Program-made: the position numbers and the translations under genes | The notes under the pieces: model-generated | What the model was told of the DNA's origin: nothing | Databases searched by the model: none | The model's input: only the letters and a program-made list of their open reading frames with translations | Origin: Ochotona curzoniae | Lineage: Eukaryota > Chordata > Mammalia > Lagomorpha > Ochotonidae | Assembly: GCF_017591425.1 (NCBI RefSeq) | Contig: NW_024466607.1 | Span: 8,068,501 to 8,132,500 of the forward strand | Reading direction: 5' to 3' | Length of the DNA stretch: 64,000 nucleotides | Part shown: in pieces, positions 24,779 to 37,917 of the stretch | How the letters are laid out: each line of letters opens with the position of its first letter | How positions within the stretch are numbered: the stretch's first letter is position 1

Positions 24779-25956
24779 CAAATGACTAAATCAGACAATT
24801 ATTTATAAATATACCATGAGTCAAAGAAAAAACCATAATGTAATTTTTGAGATAGATTTAATTCAATTTAATTTAAAAAAATGTGACACATCAAAGGGGT
24901 GAGGCTAAAGCAGCAGAGAGAAGCTGGAATCAATGGACAACAGAAAAACACCAACTAAGCTCCAAACTGGCTACCTGGGAAGATGGACAAAACTGAGAAA
25001 CATATAATAACACAGATCAAAAAAGAGAAAATACACCAATTATCAGTATTACAAATAAGACAAAGACATCGTTACAGACTCTTAAAAAAATAAAGACAAC
25101 AAGAGTATACTGTAATTAATTTTATGCCACAAAATAGACTAATTGCTTATGTAAATACAACAAAACATACACAAACAAAATTTTAAATAAAGATATATAT
25201 ACATACAAACACATAAACATCATTCCAAACTTTTAAACAAGGAATGGTACAATTTTAAAAGATTCTTCCAGAGAATGAAATAAGAAACTTCTCAACTGTT
25301 TTTATGAGGCCACAGTGATGAGGACACTAAAATATGACACGGACACTGTCAGAAAGGACAACTGCAGAGCAAATACTTTACTAACAGACATGAAAACATT
25401 AAATCAACGTTAACAAACACAACCCAGCAACATATAAAAAGGGTTACATTTCACAACCAAAAAGGATTAATCCTAAAAATGCAAGGGTGTTCTGACATTC
25501 AAAAATCAATAAAACCCACCCCATGAGCAAGGGGGACAGAACATAGGGTGATTTCAATAGAGGAAAAAGAGGCATTTCACAAAAGTCAACACCCATTTAT
25601 GATTAAAAAAAAAAAACTTAGTGAAGTAGGAATAGAAAAGGAATAGAAATGAACTTCTTCAATCTGAGAAAGAATAAGCATGAGAAAACCCAGAACTATC
25701 ATAATGTTTAATAGTGACACACTGAACACTTTCCCTAGCCTAAAGAACACAGCCCAGATATCTGTTCCTAAACTTCCATTGCACACTACACTGGAGTTCC
25801 TAACAAGTGAATTAAGGCAAGGGGAAAAAGGCACAGAGGGCAGAAAGCAGAAAGGATTTTACTTCAAAATGACATAAATGTTTACAAGAAAAAATAATGA
25901 ACCACAAAATCACAACTAGATCTTCTACCTTCAGTCAGGTGACAGGACGCACTTTT

Positions 25957-26317
25957 TAGTCCATACTGTATTGCTGTAACAGAATATCTGAAACAGAGTA
26001 ATATATAAGCAATTTAAACATACTGTCTTACAGTTCTGCAGGCCAGGAAGTCCAATATGAAAATGCCAGCATCTGGTTAGGATTCTCATGCTGCACCTTA
26101 ACGCAGCAGGAGGAGAACAAGAGGGAGGATGGGAAAAGGAGAGAATATGCAAGACGAGGTGAAGCCACTGTGGGACAAAGGATTTACTCACACAGTAGAT
26201 TCACCAGTCCATTCATGGAGTGGAGCTCTCACGAGCTAAACATCTCTTCCCAGGTTCCAATGGCAACTAAATTTCAACATTTGTGTGAACGGAACAAACA
26301 CTCAAACCATATCAAAA
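25957..26317 (-). mobile_element. Solo LTR of MaLR (MST-like) type
   Basis: TAGTCCATACTGTATTGCTG, TTACAGTTCTGCAGGCCAGG, CCAGTCCATTCATGGAGTG and a terminal CACTCAAACCATATCA give the order of a reversed MST/MaLR LTR. It lies inside the L1 remnant. It is about 360 bp with no internal coding part. Confidence 0.65.
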
Positions 26318-26813
26318 CGAAATTAAAATAGATAAATCAATTGTCTTCTTTACACCAGCAGCACATAAGAAATCAAAACTATTTTTAGTATTATCAAATA
26401 ACATGCTTATAAATACAGTGAGTGTTACACTCAAAACCACAAAACTACAGTTATAAACTATGGAACATTACTGCATGAAGCTAAAGATCGAAATCAACAG
26501 AAAGATATACCATGTTCATGGACTGGAATACTCTATTAGGAAGAGATCAACTACAAATTCCACACAATGCCAACCAGACTTCCAACACCACTTTAAGGAA
26601 AGAAGTTGATTTGATTTCTTTGTATATGGGTACAAAGAAAATAGAGGAACCAAAATAATTTTTAAAAAAGAACGAAGCAGACTCATATTACCTCATTTCT
26701 AAATTTACTACAAAGCAAGATTAATCAAGACAGCATGAGATTAGAATAAAAGCAGACAGAATCTAGAAATAAATCTTAGTGGGGAAGGGGAATTTTCAAT
26801 AGAAGGCACTGAG

Positions 26814-27148
26814 GGCCCAGTGCCATGGCCTAGTGGCTAAAGTGCTCGCCTTGCACACCCAGGAACCCAAATGGTCGCCAGTTCTAATCCTGCCAACCCT
26901 GCTTTCCATCCAGCTCCCTGCTTGCGGCCTGGGAAAGCAGTCCAGGACGGCCCAAAGCCTTGGGACCCTGCACCCACGTGGGAGACCCGGAAGAGCTCCT
27001 CGCTCCTGGCTTTGGATCAGCGTAGCACCGGCCACTGCAGTCACTTGGGGAGTGAATCATCAGATGGGAGATCTTCCTCTCTGTCTCCTCTTCTCTGTAT
27101 ATCCACCTTTCCAATAAAAATAAATAAATCTTTAAAAAAATAAATAAA
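26814..27148 (+). mobile_element. CSINE inserted in L1
   Basis: Full length with CATGGCCTAGTGGCTAAAGT, GTTCTAATCCTGCC, GGAGTGAATCATCAGATGGG and CTTTCCAATAAAAATAAATA. The likely duplication is AGGCACTGA before and AGCCACTGA after. Confidence 0.92.
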
Positions 27149-27278
27149 AGCCACTGAATCAACTGCAAAAATAAATGAAAAGCATCCAATCCTTTCCTCA
27201 AAATATTAAAAAAAAATTTCATTTGAAACATTGGACACAGACCTGAACACAAAAGCTTGAGGCTCTATCTTACAGAAA

Positions 27279-27298
27279 ACAAACAAACAAACAAACAG
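27279..27298. repeat. (AAAC)n short tract
   Basis: Five AAAC units inside the L1 remnant. Confidence 0.85.
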
Positions 27299-27404
27299 AA
27301 TATCTCACAACACTGGAGCAAACAAAGGCAAGCTTTTCTTACAGAAAAAATTGTAAGTCACAAAAAAAAGTTTTGATAGGTTAGAGTTTATCAAAATTAA
27401 AAGC

Positions 27405-27705
27405 TTGGGGCTGAATCATGACACAGCACGTTAAGCTTCTGATCGTGACATGAGCATCCCACAACGTGGGCTAGTTTGCACACATTTGCTTCCTGCTAAT
27501 GAGTCTGGGAAAGCAATGGAAGACACCCAAGTGCTTGGGGGTGAACTGTCCATGTGGGAGACTCAGACAAGGAGCTCCTGGTTTGTTTGAATTAGACCTG
27601 GTCAGAACCTGGCTGTTGTCACGTGGGGCAGGAACCAGCGGATGAAAAATCTCTCTCATTGAGTTGTTCCCTTTCACTCTTTCAAATAAATAAGTAAATC
27701 TTTTA
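27405..27705 (+). mobile_element. CSINE, older, inserted in L1
   Basis: TTCCTGCTAATGAGTCTGGG, CATGTGGGAGACTCAGACAA, CAGGAACCAGCGGATG and CACTCTTTCAAATAAATAAG. Confidence 0.8.
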
Positions 27706-27880
27706 AAAAGTTGAAATCATTTACATTCAAAAGACATCATAAAGAGGATGGAAAGGTAAGCTACAGACTGAAGAAGTAAGCTCAGTAAATGGTATCTGAC
27801 AAAGGATCCGTGCTCTAAGTAAGTAACAACTCTTACAATGAACAGCAAGACAACAACCTAAAATAAAAATGCCTAAAAAA

Positions 27881-29155
27881 AGTTGAGCCACTGTGTCACA
27901 AACAGAACACTGAAGGGCAAGCAGCACATCAAAAGGCAAGGGACATATCCCCACCTGGCCACATTGTCAGGAAGGGCCCCCGGAGAGAGAAGCTGGTAGC
28001 ATGGAGCTAAGAGGTGAGCAAAGCTTCCAAAGGCATTCCAGGTTGTGACAAAAGCTTCAAGCCTGGGTTTTAAAATGGAAAGATTTCTCCCCCAGGCCCT
28101 TATTTCCAGCTGCAGCTTCACAAGTTCTCGCTCTGACCAATGACTGGGGCTTTGGCATCCCAGGCCTCCCTTGCCAGCACGGTGTGCGGCTGTGCCATTC
28201 AACCTCTGAGCTGCTTCCCTCCAAGTTGTGATCCGGTAGCACAGCCTGCCCTTGGAAGGCTCTGAGAAAGCCCAGGAAGTGGGTGGCCTCAGGATCTCTT
28301 CATGCTGGTCCTCGTGGGCTGGGCACCCCTGAATTTAGAGTTATGTAGGGGACTGCATTCAGGCTGTAGGGAGAATGCATAGTAGCGGTGTTGGGAGCAA
28401 ATGGCTGCACGGCTGCCCTGCAGGGAACTGAGGAGCAGGTGCTCTGCCTGGTGGGGAAGCTGCTGCATTCCATGCTGCTGCCAGGTGCCGCCCCTGACTC
28501 TAGACAAGACACCTCTGAGCTTCGGGTCACTGCTTCAACACAGTTGCCCACCGCCACCACCACTGCCGGGAGCTACGAATCCACACACAAATGGATCCAA
28601 GCAGAAGGAGCTGCTTACGATTCCAAATAGGAGGCCCTGGGACAGAGAGCAACTTGCTCAGCTCTAGGTAACGCCTGTGCTGTGTTGCTGGCACCCAAGC
28701 TGCCAATCTCCAGGATTACTGCCTACACTACCATGACAGGGCACATTTCCATCTGCAGATACCCAGGGGTGCATAAATATGCCCACCCAGGCAGCAGAAA
28801 CTACAGGCTTCTCTCCCACTTCAATGCCCCAGCAGCTCACCATATTCCAGGGGCAGCTCAAGTCAACGACCCCAGTGGGTGTGAAACACCAGGGTTGGGT
28901 CCTGGGCCTGCGTGGGAGCCTCAAGATGGAGTAACTTGAATGACAAGCCCATGCATAGCCTACTGAGTCACAGCTCACTGTTTAAGAAAGGTAGGGACAC
29001 AGTCTTGCTCTGGCATATATACAGTGCTGTGAACTGACTCTATCCATTCTAGAATACAGTGAAAAGGGTAAGGATTGGGAGGTCCAGAGGCGAGTTCCCG
29101 CCAGGTACCTTTATGACCTTGAGCACAACACGTCATTCACTAGAGTCCTAAATTT
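27881..29155. other. Unassigned intronic DNA
   Basis: No repeat family identified with confidence. A MIR-like stretch may sit near 29085-29155 (TACCTTTATGACCTTGAGCA). No exon support. Confidence 0.45.
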
Positions 29156-29166
29156 TATCTTTGGAC

Positions 29167-29500
29167 TTTTTTTTTTTTTAGATTTATTTATTTATTGGAA
29201 AGGTGGATATACAGAGAGGAGCAGAAACAGAGAGGAAGATCTTCCGTCCGATGATTCACTCCCCAAGTGACTGCAACGGCCGATGCTATGCCGATCCGAA
29301 GCCAAGATCCAGGAACTTCTTCCGGGTCTCCCACCCAGGTGCAGGGTCCCAAGGCTTTGGGCCGTCCTCAACTGCTTTCCCAGGCTGCAAGCAGGGAGCT
29401 GGATGGGAAGTGGAGCTGCCGGGATTAGAACCAGTGCCCATATGGGATCCTGGTGCGTTCAAGGCAAGGACTTTAGCCACTAGGCCATGGCGCCAGGCCC
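29167..29500 (-). mobile_element. Young CSINE, minus strand, with TSD
   Basis: Full length from a T-tail to CATGGCGCCAGGCCC. The duplication TATCTTTGGAC is at 29156-29166 and 29501-29511. CTTCCGTCCGATGATTCACT marks the young subfamily. Confidence 0.93.
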
Positions 29501-30199
29501 TATCTTTGGACCTTTTGCCAAAGCTACCTCTGAGGGAGTCTGTTAAAATGTTCTGGAAACCAGAAAACACTCTTTAAGGCCAGACACAGAGAAGTCCGGA
29601 AAAGACTGGAAGCAACAGAAGTATTCACTGCTAAGAGACAAGTGTAAATGGGGTAAGGAGTTTCTGTACCAGCACCAGCGTGGTGGGAGAGACAGGACAA
29701 GCTCAGGCAGGTTCAGCTGTCCCCCAAGGAGGTATCTTCTCAGCCAGAGTGGGGAAGGGGATGCAAGACATAAGACAATGTGTCAGATGGCATTGTGAAC
29801 ATAAAGTAAGAACAGCTGGGTGTGCAGGCACACAGATAGGCCTGAATGTGCAGACTATTTCTGGAGCCAAGCCAGAACTGGTACTAGGATGGCAAGCACA
29901 CGTTACATCTTTTGTTATCAATTGGATTGCTTTCCCCATCGTGAGAAGGCATCCTCTCTCTTAACAGAGATGAAAGCCACAGTTCAATGTTGGGTGGCTG
30001 TGACCCAGGAACAACCCCCGGTTCTTACTGGCCTCAGATGCCTCTAGCTCACAAACTCCCAGACAGCAAGTCTTGCGGCCAGGGCAGTCGGCCTCGGGGT
30101 TTCATCCCGGTACCCGCTCTACTGCTTCTACCTCCATTGCCCACAGCTAGCCCTGCTTTCCACACTCATAATTCTAGAGCTGGGGCAGCGGTCACGGTG

Positions 30200-30700
30200 T
30201 GGTGACCTGCATGCAACACCCGCACCCCATAACAGACCCCGGGATTGAGCCCCAGCTCTTGTACTTCACTTCTTCTTCTTCTTCTTTTTTTTTTTTTTAA
30301 GATTTATTTATTTTTATTGGAAAGGTGGATATACAGAGAGGAGGAGAGACAGAGAGGAAAATCTTTCATCCGATGATTCACTCCCCAAGTGACCTCAACA
30401 GCCAGAGCTGCGCCGATCCGAAGCCAGGAGCCAGGAGCCAGGCTCCAGGTCTCCCATGCAGGTACAGGGTCCCAAAGCTTTGGGCCATCCTCAATTGCTT
30501 TCCCAGGCCACAAGCAGGGAGCTGGATAGGAAGTGGAGCTGCCAGGATTAGAACTGGCACCCATATGGGATCCTGGTGTGTTCAAGGCGAGGACTTTAAC
30601 CACTAGGCCATGGCGCCAGGCCCAATCTTGCACTTTTGATTCAGCTTTCTGCTGATGCACCTGGAAAGGCAGCAGTGCTTGGTCCCTGCCACCCATGTGA
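30200..30700 (+). mobile_element. Old CSINE interrupted by a younger one
   Basis: The head part lies before 30270, and the part with CAGCTTTCTGCTGATGCACC and CCACCCATGTGAGAGACA follows 30630. The younger minus-strand SINE at 30285-30623 splits it. Confidence 0.6.
30285..30623 (-). mobile_element. CSINE, minus strand, nested
   Basis: Full length with a T-tail of about 15, GGAAAGGTGGATATACAGAG, CATCCGATGATTCACTCCCC and CCATGGCGCCAGGCCC. AGCCAGG is duplicated inside (three copies). Confidence 0.92.
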
Positions 30701-31449
30701 GAGACAGCCTCCTCATTTTAATTAACGCATTGGTCACACGGACACTTTGCTTACCCAGCAGCACAGGCTGCCCAGTCCACCTGCCTCAATGAGTTCATCA
30801 CTGTGAACACTTCCTCTGGACCTCTCTCCCCTAGCATGCTGGCAGGAAGGGTCACTACTTCACACTCCAAGGCCAGTGGAGACAGCTTACCATGTTTTCT
30901 GCCAGAGGAGCTCTCTGGGTTCACCCTTGCAGACGTCTTTCTGAATGCATTGTTTCTGAAACTACAGACCAGGGACTCCAGAACATGCAGGCATGCACAG
31001 TCAGGAAGAGCCCCCCCAGCAAAGTGAGCAACCCTGGGACAGTGGAAAGTCAGTGGCAGTTGACAGGAGCCAGACTTCTCATTCCTGGAGGGGCAGTTAC
31101 AGACAAGGGAGGAGGGAAGGCTAGAATGAGCCTTCCAAAGTCAGGTTTTGAGCAGAGACATCAGTATGAACTCATGTCAGAAATGCAGTTGAGGAAGCAC
31201 AAGCTTATTTGCAATTACACGTGCACCTACAGAAAGATTACTATATGTACGGACATCTCCCAGTGCCACCTGCTAACCTAACAGGGCCTGGAGATAAAGG
31301 CCCAGCAAAGGACATTCCTAGTGCTCATCTCCTGATTTCTATCTCCATTCTCCAGTAGAAACCAGGCTCCCCGGAGAAATGGCTGGGTTCCAGATTTGGT
31401 ACCGGAAAAGTACAATCTAAGCCTAGAACTCTTTGTAATGCCAGAAAGT

Positions 31450-31630
31450 CAGGATGCGCTGTGGCACAGCAGGTATATCCACTGCCTGCAATGCTGGCAT
31501 CCCATATGGGTGCCAGCTCAAGTCCTGGCTGCTCCATTTCCAATTCAGCTCCCTATTAATGTACCTTGGAGAGCAGCAGAAGGCCCTGTACCCACATGTG
31601 AGACCTACATGAAGCTCCTGGCTCATTCTG
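31450..31630 (+). mobile_element. CSINE 5' fragment
   Basis: GCGCTGTGGCACAGCAGG, GGCATCCCATATGGGTGCCA, TCAGCTCCCTATTAATG and CACATGTGAGACCTACATGA. The 3' end is lost. Confidence 0.8.
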
Positions 31631-32449
31631 TAACTCCCTGTGACTTTGATTTTGCAGGTAGGGAGATTCTAGGATGGGGCAGGGGTAGGCACTGGACAGA
31701 TGAGTAATGTATATGCAAAAGCCACAAGGGGAAGGGCTCAATGTGCCCCAGGACTGCCCATTAAGAAGAGCAGACAGACGAAGCAGTCGAGTCACAGAAT
31801 GGAGCACCACAAAGCCATGAGAAATCCAGACTAAGTCCACACACCACAGCACAGATGCCCCAACATCACAGTGCTGAGCTGGCGAGTGCTGAGCTTGGAG
31901 GAAGCCACACTCCAATGGCGAGCACTGCCATTCCGACATGGCCCTGAATGTAGAAAACAATGTGATATATAATTATGACCACAAACACATGTGGCAGAAG
32001 GATTTATATCACATTCCACATCAGAAAAATGTAACTAGCAGAGCAAACCCATGAGTTCGCAGATATTATCAAGTTCCCATCCAAAATAAATGTAAAGCTC
32101 TAGCAAGTGTGTGGGTGAAAAGGCTCCTACGAAGCATAGCACAGAATAGGCAATGCCAGCCCCTCCAGGACAAGGGGTGCTGGCCCGAAGCCCAAGAGGA
32201 ACAGGGTGAGGGCTGCACACTGGAGACCCTGGGTCACTGTCCACAGCAGTGCTGCAAGAAAGGAGCTCACAGCCAATGCTGGGTCATCATGGGGACTAGG
32301 AGAGCACAGGGGTGAGGAAAGTATGTCCTCAATGCAGCAAACCTTGTGGGCCGCACACACAGCGTGGGCACGACAAAGTGGAGATGAGGAAGAGGAGAAG
32401 CACGGCAGGGTCAGGCCCTGGCTTTCCTCCCGGCCCTCCAGCCTCCCCA

Positions 32450-33000
32450 GCTAGTCCTCTTCCCTAGGCGTGTCCCTCCCTGCCCCACTGGCCTGTGCTG
32501 GAGTCCCTCTAACTCAGCAGGGCCATCTAGACTCTTCTTCAACTCTCTAGCTGTTGATCTCACACCATGATCACATGTTGGGACAACAGGTTGTGGCTCT
32601 GATGGGCCAGCGGGCTCTCCAGGCCCTGCAATACATTGTTCCCATCCCAGGGAGTTTTCCTGTGTCCACCATCAACTCAGCAGAAACTCAGGAGTCACCC
32701 AGCACTCTTCACCCCCAACTCTCCCATGTTAATATGTCACAAGCTTTAGGCTTCTCCCCAGGCAACTGCTCTTTCTCATCCAACTATACCCCAGATCTAA
32801 CCAACATCAGTCCTTGCCTGGAACCCAATCAGACCTCTACATAGCTGAGACCTGAGCTCCTCACCCTCTTCCCAGCTGAACACCCCTCTGTGGCTTTCTT
32901 TTCCTCTCAAGAGGAAATGCAAACCTTCACCAGCAAACCCAACCTGAGCTCCAAAGCCCACGCAGCCAGCCCTCTGCTCACAACAGCAAGTGCATCACTG
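32450..33000 (+). mobile_element. Possible L2 fragment
   Basis: A CT-rich run with GCTTTCTTTTCCTCTCAAGA, GAAATGCAAACCTTCACC and CTCCAAAGCCCACG resembles the L2 segment that contains ...AAAATCCAAACTCCTTACC...AAGGCCC. It is strongly diverged. Confidence 0.35.
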
Positions 33001-34967
33001 GGGAAGGGGCCCAGTAGCCTGCATGGTATGAGGCCCCCCAAGGCCATGCACATAGAGCCCCTGCACAGGAGAACAGATCACAGCCCAACGTTAACAAGGC
33101 GAGCTTCGTCATCAAGAAGAGACGGAATTCCATGCAATGTTTTAGGAAGAACTGTGCAGTGAAAGGAAATGGGAGAGTACAAACTACGCTTTAGAAAGAT
33201 GCTCAAACTCAGATAAAACAGTGTGGTTTTTGTGCCTCACAGTGGCTTTCTGACTAAGCAATCTTTTTGTTGGAAAGACATTGAGTTTGTGAGAAGGAGG
33301 TGCGAGTGCAGAGTCACCGACTGCATGGGGCAACACACCCTATGGCTTTGTCTGTGTGATCACCAGAACTGTGGGAGCTGGGGTAGCAGGAGCTGACACT
33401 GGCTGCCCATGCTCTCTAGGGGGTGTTTCGGCTGGAGCAGGACTGAAATTTTAGACAAAAATGTTGAAATGTGAACAGCCCTCTTCCATGGTGCAGGAGA
33501 AGTATTAACTTTTCTTTACATTGGTCCAAGATGGACTACAATAAAGATTCTTTCTGCAGGTGCACACCACACAAATACGCAATGTCGCCAGGCCTCTCGG
33601 GGGTGTCCCCTGACTCCCCGGGAAAAGAGCGCTGGACATGCCTGGGCTAACCATACCCAGCATGAAGCTGAATCCGACCTTCAGCAGCATCCCTGCACAG
33701 GAGGAGGTGAACAGAAGGCCTAAGAAAGCTGGTCTGGAGCTGTTAAGGGCTGCCTGGAGATGCAGCCACACAAGACAAGGCAAGACATGGAAGACTGTCC
33801 TGAGAGCCGCTCCGACTTGGCAGGGATGCGCATCAATTCCCCGTCTTCACTTAGACCCACCTGACTCAGTTTCTATCACAGGTCATCAGTGCCAGCCAGT
33901 TACCACAGCAGCCCTCTTGATGCAGTGCTCCCTGTGCAGGGAATCCCAGGGCAGAATCTGCACTTTCAAGCTTCCTGCTGTGCAGCCTGGGATAAAGAGG
34001 ACAAGCCTAGACTACCAGATACATGTGGAACCAGAACAAGTTAGCACCGAGCAAGGCTCCTCGAGCAGCCTGTGTGCACCGCAATCCTAGGTGGATGGTG
34101 ACAGAGTAGTTTTCAGAAGAAAGCCACTGCAGGTCTCCCGGGGAGAGCACTCAACTGTGACCCCAAGAAACGGCCAGTCACCTAAAAGAGAGGCCAAATG
34201 TATGGAGCCCAGCATTCCATTTTCTGGCCCTTGGCTGACTCCTGGCTGGTCCTGCTTGCGTCCCAAAGGCTGTCAGCCCTGGCCCAGACTGGGCGGTCAG
34301 AGAGGGAAGCTGACATGCAGAGAGGGGAGTATGGATGGGTAGCCTAGACTTGTCACGCCATCTCTCCTGAGAGATCCAGTCCTGAGTACCCTCCTCACCT
34401 GCAACTTGGCCAGTTGCTACAGCATGGAGACTTCAATCTCCAAAGGGCCTTCCTGGAGGCCGTGTTTCAGCCACGCACAGGCTGCAGCTCTGCCCATTGT
34501 GCGTGTGCACGTGTGTGTGCGTCTTGGCAAGCTGCATGAGTGCGTGTCAACATGTGAGTCTGTTTTCAATTGTGCTGGAACAATTCTACCTGATAAACAA
34601 AAACAGATCCAAAATAACCTTTGGCAACCAGCATATTTTTAAAAGAAAGAGAAGGTCCGAATGCACTGGCAAGAGTAATGCTTAAGCAAACAAACTTGGT
34701 CAAGCCAAACATCTATGGTGCACATCAAAAAGTCTCTCAAAGGGCTCCCTGTGAACCGCAGCCGGCAGGGGAAGGATGCTGGAGCTCAGGCACTCCTGGC
34801 CTGGAACAGACAGGCCACCCGCTTCCCGCCACTGGCCACTGGCATTCCATGAACATCACAGGGCGAGAGCACGTGCAGGAAGCAAGAAGAGAGGGCTGTG
34901 GCACAATGGAGCACAGTGGAGCACAGGCCTGACAACACGGGGGTATCTCAGAGCACCCAAGGCTCAG
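33001..34967. other. Unassigned intronic DNA
   Basis: No recognised repeat. A stretch of alternating TG near 34500-34550 (GTGCGTGTGCACGTGTGTGT) could adopt Z-form. Open frames are short or lack recognisable domains. Confidence 0.45.
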
Positions 34968-35490
34968 GGCAGGTGTTCGGCACAGCAGTTAAGACATTGT
35001 TTGGGGACCCTTAGTGATTGAAGTCCTCACCTTGCAGATGCTGGGAACCCATACAGGCAGTGGTTTGTATCCTGGCTGGTCAACTTCCCTTCCAACTCGC
35101 TGCTTGTGCCAGGTGAGGATGACCCAAAGCCTTGGGACCCTGCCCCCACATGGAAGAAGCTCCTGGCTTCTGACTTTGGATCCGCTCAGCTCCGATCACT
35201 GCAGCCACTTGGAGAATGAACCAGTGGACAGAAGATGTGTCTCTCCTCTCCATAAATCTGATTTTCCTATGCATATTTCAGAGTGGCTGGCTTCCTGCTA
35301 ATCTGCATCTTTGCAGACAGCAGTTAATGGTTTAAGCAGTCAGAGTCCTGTCACCTATCTGGGTGTCTGAGTTGCTACTCTTGGATTTAACCTGGCCAAA
35401 CCCAAGTTGGTACAGGCATGTGGTGAGTCAACCAATAGAGGGGAGATCCTTACATATGTCTCTCTGTCTTAAAAATGTAAGTAAACAAAG
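34968..35490 (+). mobile_element. CSINE nested in an older CSINE, same strand
   Basis: The outer head (TGTTCGGCACAGCAGTTAAG) is at 34978. The inner copy runs about 35009-35275 (GAAGTCCTCACCTTGCAGAT ... GAGAATGAACCAGTGG). The outer element resumes with GGCTTCCTGCTAATCTGCAT and ends near 35490. Confidence 0.7.
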
Positions 35491-37917
35491 TATACTCAGG
35501 CTACAGGGTCAACACGGATTTAGGACCAAAACTGCCTGCTTTAACTCCTCTTGCCACCAGTCACCACTCTCCTCGATAGAGCTTGCAGTTTCCACCCGCC
35601 TTGAATGACAAAACAGCTGAGTCTGAGAGCCAAAGTTACCAACCCTGGGGCTATGGCCAGAAACAAAGCACAAGACCTTGGCAGGGAGCCCATAGGGGAC
35701 ACCTGCCTGCCTGCCTGCCTGGAGGGACGCACCTGCCCTGGGAATGCAGCTGTACAGGCTAGACTATATGGAGCTCCAGGGCAGGGACTGTCAGTGATCA
35801 GAACGGGTTCCTAGCCCACACTGGCCAGTCCCTTCGTCAAACCCATTCCACACTCCTGCCCAGCATGGCACTTCCACAGCAAAATTCCCCAAGGGCTTCC
35901 TGCCTTCAGGCCCAAACCCTTTCCTGCCCGGGGTTCCAGAACTTCCAAGACCCAAGTCTTCACTTCTCACAGCCCTGTCTGCACCGCTGCTAACCCACAC
36001 AGCTTCCATCTGTGCACGAAGCCTCTGTGCAAAGCAACATTTCTGGAACACACTCTTCGCTGGCATGGGTGGGAGGTGCCTCCACCACACAGGCCTCCAT
36101 CTCTCTCAAGGCTTCAAGTCTTGGTAGGACAGAAGGGACCCATGGAGGCTTGCAGAACACAGGGCCAGGCCCTCTGGCAGGGCAGGGTCTCTCCCAGGAA
36201 CGCTGGAGACACAGGGGACTCCACAGATTATAAACCACCTAGCACTCATAGGAGAGACCCAAGGCCTGTGGAAGACACATAGTGTTGGAGCCAGATGCAA
36301 TGCTACAACAAGACCCTTGGTATCTCTAGGTCTCGGTTACTCCTCATCTGCGATGTGGGGCTGTGGGGAAGTGAGCAAGAACTGGCTACAGCACTGGGGA
36401 CAGCAGGCCTCTGATGAACAGGAGTCTCTCACTGTCACCCTCACGCCAGATCTGTTGGCCCAGGCAACGGCAGCAAAGAAGGCAGCCTCTATCCAAGGGG
36501 CAAAAATATCCATAGATGCAAATGTGCAGGTGCCACAGCAGCAGGGAAGAGAACATCAACCAGGGGAGCCCTTTCTGCCTCTCTCTCAGGAGCGGTGCAG
36601 TGGGGGAGACAGGAGTGGGTTTGGAGAGAAAGCAGTATGAACAGCTGGGAGGGAATCGAGGCAGGACAGCTGGGGTAGGAGAAGGAAGGAGGCCTACGCA
36701 CACAGGCTCCTACCCCAAAAGGGTGGAGACTGCCATGTGCTGAGTCGACCTCCAACACGGAAGGCAATGAGGGAGCTACCACAGCCAGGTGGGCATGGTC
36801 AAGGGCTGGCCAGGAGCGCTGCTGAGGCCCACCCCCAAGGACAGCGAGGAGGTGGCCTGCCCCACTCCCAGCACAGAAAGCTTTCCAGGGCCAACGCTGG
36901 GTGAAGGCACAAGGGAGGCGGGGGAAAAGCAGGGGAGAATAGAACAAAAGTCACTTTTTCTCTAGTTCTTTCTGGTTTTCTTTTTCTTTTTCCTTTTGTA
37001 AGAAGTCACACTAGAAACAGATGAATACCAGCTCGTTATAAAAGATTTGAACATCAATTACAGACTAAAACATGAAAGCTCTCTTTCAGCTCCCTAAATT
37101 TCATTGACTCACACTCCCCCAAGATGTAGCCACTGTTCAGTTTGCTGTCTCCTTCCAGAACGTTTTTGATGCCCTTATTCACAAACAGATGTACATAGGT
37201 ACACAGTTTCTCTCTATATAAATGGACCCAACTCACACAGCCATTCTGAGACTTGCTTCTGTGTTTGGGTACTGTATTTATTCCATTCTCTCGAGAAATG
37301 TTTCTTAAGGGTCCAGGAGGGGGACTGGAAAAAGCACCCACCTCATAGATCTGAGGGTACCAGGAGGGTCTCCCAACATGGATCTATGCTGTGGCTTGTG
37401 ACGGGTGTGTGGGGCTGCAGTCCTGCATGGCAGCCCCTGTGGCTGGCTGGCCCTTGAGCCTACTGTCTCCACTGCTCACACTAGGAACACCTCTGTGCTC
37501 ACCACACCTGCATATGTGTCCCTGGGCTATGACCTTTGAGTAGGCAGGGACATAGTAATTAGTTCGCCAGGACTTACTCAAGGAAGAGGAGGAAGAGGGG
37601 GACAACGTTGGAACTGGGCTCTGGCTCCCAGGTCCCCAACAGCTGCTGGTGGCTTGGGCAGCTGACTCATGCATGTGTAGGCCTGGGCAGCACTCCCACC
37701 TCAGGCCCAGGCCCCTGCTTCTCTACCGAGGACATTCAGAATGCCTGGAGACACTCCAGGTCATTGCCACAGTGGGGCAGGTGCTATGACAGCCAGTGGG
37801 GGAAGACAAGAGACGCTGCCACACCTCATGCAGTGCCCAAGACAGAACTAGGCGGCCTAGACAGCGTTGTGCTGAGGTGGAGAGTCTCGGCTCAGGGCTC
37901 AGCAGCTGAAGGGTTAA
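35491..37917. other. Unassigned intronic DNA
   Basis: Mostly GC-moderate and without recognised repeats. Near 37000-37290 is an AT-richer stretch with CTCCTTCCAGAACGTTTTTG and TATATAAATGGACCCAACTC that resembles the 3' end of old L1/LTR families, but I cannot assign it. Confidence 0.4.

Larger units (their letters stand above)
24779..27880 (+). mobile_element. Decayed L1 ORF2 remnant, antisense to EEFSEC
   Basis: The order of L1 ORF2 is followed over about 3 kb. Segments include CCATGAGTCAAAGAAAAAAC (24815), the reverse-transcriptase zone with AAAAGTCAACACCCATTTAT (25580) and CTGAACACTTTCCCTAGCC, CATGTTCATGGACTGGAATA (26515), and TTTATCAAAATTAAAAGCTT (27390). The frame is broken throughout, so no activity is expected. 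Interrupting insertions are a MaLR LTR (25957-26317) and SINEs at 26814-27148 and 27405-27705. Confidence 0.75.
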
